64,000 nucleotides of DNA, taken from NCBI GenBank assembly GCA_004020315.1, contig SAQG01000001.1, positions 186,001-250,000 on the forward strand, read 5' to 3'. Of this stretch, positions 43,104 to 52,633 are shown piece after piece. A model generated the notes under the pieces. That model made no database searches. It saw only the letters and a list, made by a program, of their open reading frames with translations, and had not been told where the DNA came from. A program made the translations under genes and the position numbers. The stretch comes from Mesorhizobium sp. (GTDB lineage: Bacteria > Pseudomonadota > Alphaproteobacteria > Rhizobiales > Rhizobiaceae). Every line of letters begins with the position of its first letter. The first letter of the stretch is position 1.

Positions 43104-44344
43104 TCGGCGGCCCGCCACTCCCGCTCGAACAGTTCCTTGAGCTGTCCAATGCTTGCCATATGATCGAAATTGCCGCGCACGCGCCGCTCTGCGGCGTCGC
43201 CGAGGCGGGCGCGCAACACGGGATTACGGATCAGGCGCTCCAGCGCCTGTGCCAGGGCAATTGGGTTTTCCGTCGGAACCAGCAGCCCGGTTTCATCCGG
43301 CGATAAAAGCTCCGGCACGCCGGAAATATCGGTCGATACGCAGGCAAGCCGCTGGCTAGCCGCCTCCACCAGAACATTCGGCAGACCGTCCCGGTCGCCA
43401 TTTGCGGTGATCCTGCAGGCCAGGGCGAAGATGTCGGCACAGCGGTAGTGCTCAAGCACCTCCTCCTGCGCAAGCGCACCTTTCCAAGAGACGCGACCAT
43501 CCAGGCCGAGCTTTTGCGCCAGCGCCTTGAACCGTTCCAGCTCCTCGCCGCCGCCGACATGCTCGAAACGCCACGCCAAATCACCAGGCAAGAGGGCAAG
43601 GGCCTCCAGCAAGGTATCGTAACCTTTCTTTTCAACGGCGCGCCCGACACTCAGAACGATAACCGGTTCGTCAGGCGCCGAGCCGTCATGCTGTTTTCGC
43701 GCCTCGCCGAAACTGCCGAAGCGATCAAGGTCGAGCCCATGATAGCTCAGATGCACAGGCGAGTTGCCGTTAGCGAGTTTTTTCAGACGGTCGAAGCCGG
43801 TTTTCGTGCAAGTGACCGTCCAGCGCGCCGAGGAAAGCTTGCCAGCCAGATCCCAGTCCGCCGAAGTCCAGATGTCCTTGGCATGGGCCGAGCAGCTCCA
43901 GGGCAGGCCACGAAGCTGGCTGGCATAGCGCGTCACCGATGCCGGTGTGTGCGCGAAATGTGCATGCAGCCAGCCCGCGCCTTCCGGCCATTCGGCCGCC
44001 AGCACCAGCGCTTGCCCGAAGCGGCGCGCGCGATTGCGCGTAAAGTCGCGGCGGATATCGGTAGCCAGCGATCGGAGCGCGCGCCAGAAGCCCGGCCGCA
44101 GCAGTTGAGCAAACAGCGAGCGAACCACGCGCAGCGGCTCTTCATGCAGATATTCCGGCAGATAATGGACGGGCGCTTTGATCTCGTCATGCACGGGGTG
44201 GCGTTTTGCGTCGGTCGGTCGCCTGAGCGCGACGAGTATCAGGTCGAACCCCGCACGCTCCAGACCGAGCAGTTCCTGCGCGATGAAGGTTTCCGACAGC
44301 CGCGGATAGCCCTTCAGAACCACGACGATCTTGCGATGTTGCAA
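43100..44344 (-). CDS. Family 4 glycosyltransferase
   Basis: This 414-residue GT4 enzyme shows an N-domain VVLKGYPRLSETFIAQE, typical of transferases in exopolysaccharide loci (SETFI motif), HAHFAHTPASVTRYAS, and the C-domain VLSVGRAVEKKGYDTLLEA and GLPNVLVEAASQRL with the E-x7-E pair. A TTG at 44344, 1 base after the upstream gene's stop, is used as start. The stop is overlapped by the next transferase gene. It works in sequence with its two neighbours. Confidence 0.92.
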   Translation of the reverse strand: MQHRKIVVVLKGYPRLSETFIAQELLGLERAGFDLILVALRRPTDAKRHPVHDEIKAPVHYLPEYLHEEPLRVVRSLFAQLLRPGFWRALRSLATDIRRDFTRNRARRFGQALVLAAEWPEGAGWLHAHFAHTPASVTRYASQLRGLPWSCSAHAKDIWTSADWDLAGKLSSARWTVTCTKTGFDRLKKLANGNSPVHLSYHGLDLDRFGSFGEARKQHDGSAPDEPVIVLSVGRAVEKKGYDTLLEALALLPGDLAWRFEHVGGGEELERFKALAQKLGLDGRVSWKGALAQEEVLEHYRCADIFALACRITANGDRDGLPNVLVEAASQRLACVSTDISGVPELLSPDETGLLVPTENPIALAQALERLIRNPVLRARLGDAAERRVRGNFDHMASIGQLKELFEREWRAAE

Positions 44345-44345
44345 C

Positions 44346-45560
44346 TCAGTTCACGCCTTCAATGACTGAAAGGTGATGGCCGGCCCGCCGGTCGAGCAGT
44401 TCCGCGACGATTTCAGAGATGTGAGGCAGCCCTTCCAGCGTCAGATGCGGATGGCTCTGCGATGGGCCGGGCCGGGCCGGCAGCACCTTCAGTGCATCGG
44501 CAAACCGCTGGGAATCCCCGGCTTCTTCCGGCAAAAGCATCTCGATGAGGCCGAGTTCGGCTGCGCGCCGTGCTCGGATCAGTTGTTCCTCGCGGGGCTT
44601 GACGCGCGGCACGATCAGCGCCGGCTTGTCGAAAGACAGTATCTCGCAATAGGTGTTGTAACCGCCCATCGCCACTACCGCTTTGGCGCCGGCAATCAGC
44701 TCTTCCATGCGGTTGTCGAATTCGATGATCTTGATATAGGGGATCTTGGACCCCTTCTTGATCAGCTTGTTGCGCTTGCGCGCTGGCATGTAAGGCCCAA
44801 GCACGAGCAGCGCCCTATGCTGCAATTGCGGATCCTGCTGATAGGCATCGATCACGTTGTGGATCAGTTCGGCGCCGTCACCGCCGCCACCGGTGGTAAC
44901 GAGGATATAGTCGCCCTCGGGCCGGTGGCCGGGCAACTCGTTCTTCTGCAGGCTCCGTTGCAGGAAACCGACGAACTTCATCTTTGCCCTGACAGCCGGC
45001 GGCACATCCAAGCCGGTCAACGGATCGTAGAAATCCGGCGGACCATAGGCCCAGACCTTGTCGTAGAACAGGCCTATCTTACGCATCACATCCCTGAGTG
45101 CCCACTCTGCTTCGAGCAGATGTGGCGCGTCCATCACCTCGCGCAGGCCAAGCACGAGCGTGGTGCCCCGCGTCTTGAGGTAGGACAGCGTGTCCTCGAT
45201 CTCACCGCGCAGGCCGAGCGGTTCCTTGTCGACGATGAAGATATCCGGCCGGAAGGTCTCGGCTGTGTGGCGGATGATCGACTGGCGCATCCTTAGCGTC
45301 TCATGCAGATCGATATCCTTTTCCAGCGAGGTGTATTCGCCGTTGCGCAACTTGATGACGCTGGGGATCTTCACGAAATCGACACGGGCGCGGTAGTCGA
45401 AGGCGCCAGCGATAGTCGCACCCGAAATGATAAGCACCTGAAGTCCGCGGAAATCCTCGACCAGCGAATGCGCGATCGTCCGGCAGCGCTGCAAGTGGCC
45501 GAGCCCGAACGTGTCGTGGCTGTACATGAGAATTCGAGCGTTTTGTACGTGCTGGGTCAT
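44346..45560 (-). CDS. Glycosyltransferase of the COG4671 / MurG-like group
   Basis: This 404-residue transferase begins ARILMYSHDTFGLGHLQRC, a hallmark of predicted glycosyltransferases of the COG4671 group. Its C-terminal donor-binding region includes YILVTTGGGGDGAELI and AVVAMGGYNTYCEILSFDKP. The ATG at 45560 is chosen because the motif follows directly; the in-frame extension to 45719 is poorly protein-like. It is first in an operon of three transferases on the minus strand. Confidence 0.9.
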   Translation of the reverse strand: MTQHVQNARILMYSHDTFGLGHLQRCRTIAHSLVEDFRGLQVLIISGATIAGAFDYRARVDFVKIPSVIKLRNGEYTSLEKDIDLHETLRMRQSIIRHTAETFRPDIFIVDKEPLGLRGEIEDTLSYLKTRGTTLVLGLREVMDAPHLLEAEWALRDVMRKIGLFYDKVWAYGPPDFYDPLTGLDVPPAVRAKMKFVGFLQRSLQKNELPGHRPEGDYILVTTGGGGDGAELIHNVIDAYQQDPQLQHRALLVLGPYMPARKRNKLIKKGSKIPYIKIIEFDNRMEELIAGAKAVVAMGGYNTYCEILSFDKPALIVPRVKPREEQLIRARRAAELGLIEMLLPEEAGDSQRFADALKVLPARPGPSQSHPHLTLEGLPHISEIVAELLDRRAGHHLSVIEGVN

Positions 45561-45672
45561 TGTTGAACGTCTTTTAGAATTCTCGGCTTGAGGACCTCGG
45601 TGACCCGCACGAAACCATCCTCGCGAATCTACCAACCTGTTTTGAAACATGAGGGCGCAATTTTCAATTGTA

Positions 45673-46209
45673 TTACCCAAGAGGGTCCAAGGATGACGCT
45701 CTTCTTGATAGTGCCTCAAGCTGATCGTCGTCCGCTATACGAGGTTCGACAATGTCGTCCAAAAGCTCATTAATCGCTTCAAAGGTCAGGCTGTTCGAGC
45801 CGCCGCGCGGCAGCGCCTCGTGGCTGAAGGTGGCGCCGGCTATCACCAATTCGAAGGTATTCTGTGGAATGCCTGTCAGATAGGCTTTCTGATTGGCTGA
45901 GCCCGAAACTAGATGGATTGCCGCTATCGGGCCAATATACCTAACTGCTTGATCGACATACGAAAGGGCAAGGTCGCCGGGCGTCGCACGGACCGTCAGA
46001 TTATGATTCACCCACCAGGACTGAGCCATCTCGCCCAGGCTAGCCGGAAATTCGGCAGGAATCGAGTGGATGCCAGCGCTTACAACACACCGCCCGCAGT
46101 AAGGTGTGTGCAATACCGGTTGCTTGTCGATCGCGATGGCTTCTGGGAGTAGCGGGGAAAACGGCGGCAATAGCGTAAGTTTGGGCTTCAGCGCTCGGCG
46201 CAAAGCCAG
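45673..46209 (-). CDS. Hypothetical protein, possibly 5'-truncated
   Basis: The minus-strand frame from the end of the ROK gene to 45673 has good coding character, especially AQSWWVNHNLTVRATPGDLA, YIGPIAAIHLVSGSANQKAY and TFELVIAGATFSHEALPRGG. There is no convincing start codon after the ROK stop, and the open frame continues antiparallel-free into the ROK 3' end, so the true N-terminus is missing or the gene is a remnant. I cannot assign a family. It may once have been a separate gene trimmed when the ROK/ABC region arrived. Confidence 0.4.
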   Translation of the reverse strand: MALRRALKPKLTLLPPFSPLLPEAIAIDKQPVLHTPYCGRCVVSAGIHSIPAEFPASLGEMAQSWWVNHNLTVRATPGDLALSYVDQAVRYIGPIAAIHLVSGSANQKAYLTGIPQNTFELVIAGATFSHEALPRGGSNSLTFEAINELLDDIVEPRIADDDQLEALSRRASSLDPLG

Positions 46210-46210
46210 A

Positions 46211-47407
46211 TCATTGCAGTCGGCTGTTGTGTCGCAGCACCAGGCCGACTGCGCCGAGCAATGCGTCGTTCTCTGTGTGCTTGCCAACAATTATCCGCGT
46301 GCGCAGCGCGGGCGCGATATCGCGGGACTTGATGAGCGTGTGGCGTTCATATGACGCGATCAGCGGTGCCAGGAGAATGTCGCCTGCCAAAGCCATGCGG
46401 CCACCGATGATGATCAGTGGCGGATTGATCACCGAGCCGATCAAGCCAAGACCACGGCCGGCGAACTCGGCGGCGTCCTCGATCATCCGCAGCGCCCCGA
46501 CGTCGCCCTGTTCAGCCATCATGATCACGTCGTCCATCGTGACCGGTCGCCGCACGATGCGCGAGATCTGCTCGAGCGGCCGGGCAAAACTCGCATAGAG
46601 CTCCAGGCAGCCGCGATTGCCGCACCGGCAAAGATCGCCGCCGGGATCAATGCTGATGTGCCCGAATTCGCCGGCGCCGCCGGCGATGCCCGTTACCAGC
46701 CGGCCATGCTGGACAATAGCCCCGCCGACGCCGAGATCGATCTTGAACAGCACGAAATCGTCCTGGCCGACGGCCGCGCCCCACATCAATTCCGCAATGG
46801 CCGAGCAGTTGCTCTCGTTGTCGGCGAAAATCGGCTGTTCGAGAACCGGCCCGAACACATCGCGGATGTTGACCCCAGCCCAGGTCGGAACAATACTCGC
46901 ACGCAGCACCACTCCTTCGCGGCTGACAGGGCCCGAGACGGAAACCCCAACCCCCAGGAGCCCCGCCATCGGCAGACCGTTCTCTTCGTAGCATTGGGCA
47001 ATTGCTGACTTGGCGGACTGGGCCGCCTGTTGTGGCTGGTAGTCCAGACCCATGGGGATAGTTTGTTCGGAAATGACAGAATGCGAGACATCGGCGACGA
47101 TGCACCGTATCTCGTCGAGGGCCAGATGGATCCCGACGCAGGTGCCTGCAGCGGGATTGAGCGTCAAGGTCGCGGCAGGCCTGCCAATGCCCCTGGCCCC
47201 GGCGTGATGGGCCGAGGATTCGATCACCATTCCGGACTTTTTCAAGCCATTGAGCGCGGTTGAAACCGTCGATCGCGCCAAACCGGTGATATGCGTGATT
47301 TGCGACGCAGAAAGCACGCCGCGCTCACGCAGGCATCGCACGATCAGGCTCTCCGGTGATGCGGAGGGCCTGTCGATCAGCCAATTTCTAAGCGAAGGTT
47401 TGTTCAT
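46211..47407 (-). CDS. ROK-family transcriptional regulator/sugar kinase-like repressor
   Basis: This 398-residue protein has an N-terminal winged helix (VLSASQITHITGLARSTVSTA) for DNA binding and a C-terminal ROK kinase fold. The phosphate loop is GTCVGIHLALDEI, the catalytic region DLGVGGAIV, and the ROK zinc site GGDLCRCGNRGCLELYAS with three Cys. The family includes XylR/NagC repressors that sense sugars. The ATG at 47407 is followed by a clear N-terminus. It is divergent from the sugar ABC operon at 47551, with a 143-bp spacer that should contain its operator, so it is the probable regulator of that operon. Confidence 0.93.
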   Translation of the reverse strand: MNKPSLRNWLIDRPSASPESLIVRCLRERGVLSASQITHITGLARSTVSTALNGLKKSGMVIESSAHHAGARGIGRPAATLTLNPAAGTCVGIHLALDEIRCIVADVSHSVISEQTIPMGLDYQPQQAAQSAKSAIAQCYEENGLPMAGLLGVGVSVSGPVSREGVVLRASIVPTWAGVNIRDVFGPVLEQPIFADNESNCSAIAELMWGAAVGQDDFVLFKIDLGVGGAIVQHGRLVTGIAGGAGEFGHISIDPGGDLCRCGNRGCLELYASFARPLEQISRIVRRPVTMDDVIMMAEQGDVGALRMIEDAAEFAGRGLGLIGSVINPPLIIIGGRMALAGDILLAPLIASYERHTLIKSRDIAPALRTRIIVGKHTENDALLGAVGLVLRHNSRLQ

Positions 47408-47550
47408 GATAAGCACAAAGGACGTTGACTGATAGCTCAAATATGTCATCATGGAAAGAACGGAGATGCAGCGTCTCCACCTGAGACGAGCTCAAATTGC
47501 GTCCACAAGCGGTCGATACGAACCGTACATCACATTAGGGGAGTGAAACG
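47408..47550. promoter_or_regulatory. Divergent control region between ROK regulator and sugar ABC operon
   Basis: This 143-bp spacer carries the outward promoters of both transcription units. GGGGAG just before 47551 is the ribosome-binding site of the binding-protein gene. The AT-rich segment about 47407-47460 is the likely operator/promoter area. No exact inverted-repeat operator could be fixed by eye. Confidence 0.5.
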
Positions 47551-48816
47551 ATGGAATACCTGAGGACGGCTCTTGCGGCCGCTACGGCGTACACCTTTGT
47601 TGCGGGAGCCGCGCTCGCAGAGCCCAAGACCAACCTATTGCATCAATGGGCGACCGGATCGGACGCCCAGGCTATTGCCAAGCTCGGCGAGATGTTTACC
47701 GCGGAGGGCGGCACCTGGCAGCAGACCTCCATCGCGGGCCACACGGCCAACACGCTGGCGAAACTGCGCGCCGACGTGATCGCCGGCAATGCACCCCCCG
47801 CGGTGCAGCTCAAGGGACCCGAGATCGCCGAATGGAACGAGACCGGCATGACAGCCAATCTCGACGAACTGGCGACAGCGGAAAATTGGGAGAAGGTCGT
47901 CGCTCCCGAATTGCTGCCGGTGATGAAACCGACCGGCAGCTGGGTAGCGGCGCCGATGAATATCCATCGCATCAATTGGCTGTGGGCATCGCCGAAGGTC
48001 ATGCAGGAAGCAGGCGTCGCCGAGGTGCCGAAGACATGGGCAGACTTCAACGCCGCCTGCGACAAGATCGTGGCGTCAGGCAAAATCTGCATCTCGCACT
48101 CGACCGCCGACTGGACCGATTCGACGGTCTTCGAGGTCGTGGTCTACGGGATGGATCTCGATCTCTTCAAGAAGGCTTTCGTCGAGGGTGACGTCGAGGC
48201 GATGCGCAGCGACGGCATGGTCAAGGCCTTCGAACAATTCCGCACCATGACGACGAAATATATGGATCCCGGCATGAACGGGCGCGACTGGGATAGCATG
48301 TCGCATCTGGTCGGCCGCGGCGAGGCCGCCTTTCATATCATGGGCGACTGGACGCTCGGCCTGCTCACGGCCGGCGGCTTCAAGGAGGGCACTGATTATG
48401 TCTGCGCCCAGGCGCCGACTGACTGGGGCAAGCCGGGCTTCATCCTGAATTCCGACTCGGTCGTGTTCTTCCAGCAGAAGGATCCGGACTACGTCGAGGG
48501 ACAGAAACTGCTCGCCAGCACGATCCTGTCGCCTGAGTTCCAGACGATTTTCAATCAGACCAAGGGCTCGATCCCGGCCCGTCTCGACGTCGATCTTTCG
48601 AAGGGCTTCAATCCCTGCCAGCAGCTCTCGCAAAAGGATCTGCAGGCATCGATCGATGCCGGCACGCTTGTCCGTTCGATGGCGCACAACATGACCATCC
48701 CGCAGAAGGTGCGCGGCGCGATCATGGATACCGTTACCGAATTCGTAGCGACGCCGGACATGACCGCGCAGGACGCAGCAAATGCCATGGCCGAAGCGGC
48801 CGAAGCGCAGATGTGA
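47551..48816 (+). CDS. Sugar ABC transporter substrate-binding protein
   Basis: This 421-residue protein of SBP family 1 begins with a Sec signal (MEYLRTALAAATAYTFVAGA, cut after ALA). In the mature part, LHQWATGSDAQAIAKLGEMF and GGTWQQTSIAGHTANTLAKL are typical of the glucose/mannose-type binding proteins of rhizobia, and NIHRINWLWASPKVMQEAG follows. It captures a monosaccharide or related polyol in the periplasm. The ATG has GGGGAG 7-8 bases upstream. It leads an operon with two permeases, an ATPase and catabolic enzymes. Confidence 0.94.
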   Translation: MEYLRTALAAATAYTFVAGAALAEPKTNLLHQWATGSDAQAIAKLGEMFTAEGGTWQQTSIAGHTANTLAKLRADVIAGNAPPAVQLKGPEIAEWNETGMTANLDELATAENWEKVVAPELLPVMKPTGSWVAAPMNIHRINWLWASPKVMQEAGVAEVPKTWADFNAACDKIVASGKICISHSTADWTDSTVFEVVVYGMDLDLFKKAFVEGDVEAMRSDGMVKAFEQFRTMTTKYMDPGMNGRDWDSMSHLVGRGEAAFHIMGDWTLGLLTAGGFKEGTDYVCAQAPTDWGKPGFILNSDSVVFFQQKDPDYVEGQKLLASTILSPEFQTIFNQTKGSIPARLDVDLSKGFNPCQQLSQKDLQASIDAGTLVRSMAHNMTIPQKVRGAIMDTVTEFVATPDMTAQDAANAMAEAAEAQM

Positions 48817-48876
48817 AGAAGCTGCCGATGATGGCCTGGCGCGCGTCGCCCGGCCCCGACTTCGCCGGAGCAGCCG

Positions 48877-49812
48877 ATGTCCACGCGTGACCTGACCGTA
48901 CCGGTTGCGGCTCCCGCGACCCCGTGGCGGGAGCGCCTGGGCACGATGGTGCCCATTCTGGTGCTGGCGCCGTCGCTTGCGGCGAGTTTCATCTACGTTT
49001 TCGTCTTCACACTCTGGACGCTGTATCTCTCGCTCTCCAATTCGTCGCTGATGCCGACCTATGGCTTCGTCGGTCTGGACAACTATGCTTCGCTTTGGGC
49101 GAACCGGCGCTGGAACATCGCCTATACGAACCTCTTTCTGTTCAGCGGCTTCTATATCGTCGGCTCGATGGCAATCGGACTGCTTCTCGCGATCCTGATC
49201 GACCAGCGCGTTCGCGGCGAGGCGGTTTGGCGCACGATCTTCCTCTACCCGCTGGCAGTGTCCTTCGTCGTCACCGGTACGGTGTGGAGTTGGCTCTATA
49301 ATCCCGTCGACGGCATCCAGGCCTTCGTGCGGGGGCTCGGCTGGACCGACTTCAGCTTCGCCCTGACGGCCAACCGCAACACCGCGATCTATGCGGTGAT
49401 CATAACCGGTATCTGGCAGTCGTCCGGCTTCGCAATGGCGCTTTTCCTGGCAGGCCTGCGGTCGGTCGATCCGGATCTCGTCAAAGCAGCGCAGATCGAC
49501 GGTGCGTCGGTTTCCCGAACCTATCGGAAGGTCATCCTGCCGACGATCGCCCCGATTTTTCTGGCGGTGGCGGTCATTCAAATCCAGTTCGCCATCAAGA
49601 CGTTCGATCTGGTGGCGGCGTTGACGCGGGGTGGGCCAGGTGTGTCCACTACCTTCCCGGCGATCTATGTCTACGACCTGATGTTCCAGCGCGGGCAAAT
49701 CGGTGAGGGTGCCGCCGCGGCGATGATGATGCTCGCCGCCCTTGCGGTTGTGCTGGTGCCTTATTCCTTGTGGATCGCTTGGCGCAGGCGGGGGGAGGGC
49801 CGTAATGGCTGA
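48877..49812 (+). CDS. Sugar ABC transporter permease (MalF-like)
   Basis: This inner-membrane permease of 311 residues has six helices, starting near residue 23 (TMVPILVLAPSLAASFIYVF). Its EAA loop VKAAQIDGASVSRTYRKVIL contacts the ATPase. It lacks the large periplasmic loop of enteric MalF and fits the glucose-type CUT1 group. It starts with GGAG upstream 60 bp after the binding-protein stop and overlaps the next permease by 8 bases. Confidence 0.95.
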   Translation: MSTRDLTVPVAAPATPWRERLGTMVPILVLAPSLAASFIYVFVFTLWTLYLSLSNSSLMPTYGFVGLDNYASLWANRRWNIAYTNLFLFSGFYIVGSMAIGLLLAILIDQRVRGEAVWRTIFLYPLAVSFVVTGTVWSWLYNPVDGIQAFVRGLGWTDFSFALTANRNTAIYAVIITGIWQSSGFAMALFLAGLRSVDPDLVKAAQIDGASVSRTYRKVILPTIAPIFLAVAVIQIQFAIKTFDLVAALTRGGPGVSTTFPAIYVYDLMFQRGQIGEGAAAAMMMLAALAVVLVPYSLWIAWRRRGEGRNG

Positions 49813-50707
49813 AATTGCCCTCAACGCCCAGCACGATCCCGAAGCGGCCGCGGCTGCGCGGCGATATTTCTGGCGTCGCTTTCTTATCTATGCGGTGCTG
49901 GCGCTTTTTGCTGTCATCTATCTTGCACCGCTGCTGGTCGTGGTCTTCAACTCGTTGCGGGAGCAGTCCGATATTGCCCGCAACGGCCTCATCTCCCTGC
50001 CGCGCAGCTTCCGCCTCGACGCTTGGGCGCAGGCTTGGGGTACTTATTGCGTCAGCGGCACCTGCGAAGGCATGAAGCGCAATTTCTTCAACTCGCTCTG
50101 GATGACGATCCCCGCGACGGTCATCTCCACACTTCTCGGCGCCATGAACGGCTACGTGCTGTCCAAATGGCGCTTCAAGGGCTCGGAAATTCTGTTCAAT
50201 CTGATGCTGCTCGGCGTCTTCATGCCCGGCCAGATTTCGCTGATGCCGTGGGCGTTCCTGCTCGGCAAGTTCGGCCTAACAAATTCGACATATGGGCTGG
50301 TCTTGATTCACGTCGTCCAGGGCATCTCGTTCACGACCCTGTTCTGCCGCAACTTCTACGTCAGCATACCGGACGACCTTATCAAGGCGGCACGCATCGA
50401 CGGCGCCGGCTTCTGGCGGATTTTTCGCAAGATCATCCTGCCCCTGTCGCCGCCGATTTTGATCGTTACCGTCGTCTGGCAGTTCACCGGCATCTGGAAC
50501 GAGTATCTGTTCGGCGTCGTCTTCACCTCTGGCCAGCAGCAGCCGATTACGGCGGCATTGGTCGCGCTCACCGCCGGCGGTACGACCGCCCGTGCCTACG
50601 ATGTGATGAGTGCAGCCGTGCTGATCGGCGCGCTGCCGCCGTTGCTGATCTACCTGTTCGGTGGAAAATACTTCGTGCGCGGCCTGACACAGGGCGCCAT
50701 CAAATGA
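49805..50707 (+). CDS. Sugar ABC transporter permease (MalG-like)
   Basis: This 300-residue permease has helix one at about 23-45 (FLIYAVLALFAVIYLAPLLV), the EAA loop IKAARIDGAGFWRIFRKIIL, and the tail YLFGGKYFVRGLTQGAIK that marks CUT1 MalG-type proteins. The start ATG at 49805 is preceded by GGGGGAGGG inside the end of the upstream gene; earlier in-frame starts lack such a site. It partners the MalF-like permease. Confidence 0.95.
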   Translation: MAEIALNAQHDPEAAAAARRYFWRRFLIYAVLALFAVIYLAPLLVVVFNSLREQSDIARNGLISLPRSFRLDAWAQAWGTYCVSGTCEGMKRNFFNSLWMTIPATVISTLLGAMNGYVLSKWRFKGSEILFNLMLLGVFMPGQISLMPWAFLLGKFGLTNSTYGLVLIHVVQGISFTTLFCRNFYVSIPDDLIKAARIDGAGFWRIFRKIILPLSPPILIVTVVWQFTGIWNEYLFGVVFTSGQQQPITAALVALTAGGTTARAYDVMSAAVLIGALPPLLIYLFGGKYFVRGLTQGAIK

Positions 50708-50717
50708 GGCATCGCCC

Positions 50718-51815
50718 ATGTCCGCGCTGATGATCCGCGACCTTCACAAGAGCTATGGCGGGCTCGAGATTCTGGCCGGCATCAACCTCGAGGCGCGGAC
50801 CGGAGAGTTCGTCGCCCTCGTCGGCCCCTCAGGCTGCGGCAAATCAACCTTGCTCGCCATGATCGCCGGCCTGGAAACCGTCACGTCGGGCGAGATCTGG
50901 ATAGGCGACCGGCTGGTGAATTCCGTGCAGCCCAAAGACCGCGACATAGCGATGGTGTTCCAGTCATATGCCCTCTATCCCACGATGACGGTGCGCCAGA
51001 ACATCACCTTCGGCATGGAAAGCCGAGGCGTGCCCAAAGCGGAGCAGGCGGAAGCCGTAAAGCGGGTTGCCGCACTCCTGCAGATCGAGCAGTTGCTCAA
51101 CCGCAAGCCCGGGCAATTGTCTGGCGGCCAGCGGCAGCGCGTTGCAATGGGCCGCGCCCTGGTACGCGACCCGAAGCTGTTTTTGTTCGACGAGCCTCTG
51201 TCCAATCTCGACGCCAAGCTGCGCGTGGACATGCGCACCGAAATCAAGAAGCTTCACCATCGCGTCGGCAAGACGACGGTGTACGTCACTCACGATCAGG
51301 TCGAGGCGATGACGCTCGCGTCCCGCATTGCGGTGATGAACCAGGGCTCGGTGCAGCAGTTCGACACGCCGAAGCGGATCTATGACCGGCCGACCAACAT
51401 GTTCGTGGCCGGTTTCATGGGGTCGCCAGCGATGAATTTCATCCCCGCCCGGCTTACGGGCGCAACCAGCATCGCGGTACGCGCCGCTGACGGCAGCGAC
51501 GCTACTCTTGCCCTTGCCGCGCCTTTGCCCGCCGGCGCGCCAAAGGACGTGGTGCTCGGTGTTCGGCCGGAACACATCTACCGTTTCACGACGGACCTGA
51601 AGTCGCGGAAACCTGCTGTCGAGTCCATGCAGGCGCCGGTCGAACTGGTCGAGCCGACCGGGGCCGAGACGCTTGCCGTCCTCAGGCTAGGTGACCTGGA
51701 GATCACTGGCCGTTTCGAGCCGGATGACGCTCCCGTCATGGGCGAGACGATAACGCTCGGCATCGACATGTCGCGCGCCTGTCTGTTCGATCCAACAACC
51801 AAGGCGCTTCTGTGA
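50718..51815 (+). CDS. Sugar ABC transporter ATPase (UgpC/MalK-like)
   Basis: This 365-residue CUT1 ATPase has Walker A GPSGCGKST (38-46), Q-loop VFQSYALYPTMTV, signature LSGGQRQRV, Walker B LFLFDEPLSNLD and H-loop YVTHDQVEAMT. It also has the C-terminal TOBE regulatory domain from about 240 on. All catalytic residues are present. It powers the importer formed by the preceding permeases and begins 10 bases after their last stop codon. Confidence 0.96.
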   Translation: MSALMIRDLHKSYGGLEILAGINLEARTGEFVALVGPSGCGKSTLLAMIAGLETVTSGEIWIGDRLVNSVQPKDRDIAMVFQSYALYPTMTVRQNITFGMESRGVPKAEQAEAVKRVAALLQIEQLLNRKPGQLSGGQRQRVAMGRALVRDPKLFLFDEPLSNLDAKLRVDMRTEIKKLHHRVGKTTVYVTHDQVEAMTLASRIAVMNQGSVQQFDTPKRIYDRPTNMFVAGFMGSPAMNFIPARLTGATSIAVRAADGSDATLALAAPLPAGAPKDVVLGVRPEHIYRFTTDLKSRKPAVESMQAPVELVEPTGAETLAVLRLGDLEITGRFEPDDAPVMGETITLGIDMSRACLFDPTTKALL

Positions 51816-51819
51816 TCTG

Positions 51820-52593
51820 ATGTCCGTACAATTCGCGACTTATCCGAGCTTGACCGATCGCGTCGTGCTGATCTCCGGCGGGGCCTCCGGGATCGGGGCC
51901 GATATGGTCCGCGCTTTCGTGGCGAATGGCGCCCGCGTGGGCTTTCTCGATGTGCAGGATGGACCCGCGGAGGCGCTGGTGCATGAGCTCGGTGATACCG
52001 CCAGGCAGGCCCCGTTGTATCTCCATTGCGATGTGACCGATATCGCTGCGCTGCAGGCGTCGGTCGAAGGCGTACGCGCGCAGCTTGGTCCGGTCGCCGT
52101 CCTGGTGAACAATGCTGCCGATGATAAGCGCCATCCAATTGACGCCGTGACAGCCGAATATTGGGATCGCAGCTTCGACGTCAATCTCCGGCATCACTTC
52201 TTCGCCGCGCAGGCGGTGCATCCGCATATGAAGGAACTCGGCTTCGGCTCGATCATAAACTTCTCTTCCATCGCCTGGCGTTTCGGCGCGGACCAGATGG
52301 TGGCTTATGCCACCGCCAAGGGCGCTGTGGTGGCGCTGACGCGCGCACTGGCGCGGTCGTTCGGATCCGACAACATCCGCGTCAATGCAGTCGAACCCGG
52401 CGCCGTCATCACCGAGCGCCAGCGCGAGCTGTGGTTCAAGACGCAGGACGCAATCGACCAGACGGTGCAGCGGCAATTGATCCGCCGCGTCCTTCTGGGC
52501 GAGGAGATTGCACGGACCGTGCTCTTCCTTGCCGCCGATGACAGCCGCATGATCACGAAGCAGTCCATCACCGTCGATGCCGGTCTGCGCTGA
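51820..52593 (+). CDS. SDR family oxidoreductase of the sugar operon
   Basis: This 257-residue classical SDR has the cofactor loop SGGASGIGADM (about 18-28), NNAADDKRH, active-site Ser in INFSSIAW and the catalytic YATAK. The end is MITKQSITVDAGLR. It is expected to oxidise the imported sugar or a derivative with NAD(P)+, similar to L-arabinose/galactose/fucose-type dehydrogenases. It starts 4 bases after the ATPase stop codon, so it is clearly in the operon. Confidence 0.93.
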   Translation: MSVQFATYPSLTDRVVLISGGASGIGADMVRAFVANGARVGFLDVQDGPAEALVHELGDTARQAPLYLHCDVTDIAALQASVEGVRAQLGPVAVLVNNAADDKRHPIDAVTAEYWDRSFDVNLRHHFFAAQAVHPHMKELGFGSIINFSSIAWRFGADQMVAYATAKGAVVALTRALARSFGSDNIRVNAVEPGAVITERQRELWFKTQDAIDQTVQRQLIRRVLLGEEIARTVLFLAADDSRMITKQSITVDAGLR

Positions 52594-52633
52594 TGCGATC
52601 GCTTCCACTTCTTTCAGCGGAACTGCCAAACTG

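Noticed and set aside
48076..49824. A 582-residue open frame on the minus strand
   Set aside because: It runs antisense to the sugar-binding protein and permease genes, is Arg/His-rich and low in hydrophobic core; it is a shadow frame of GC-rich coding DNA.
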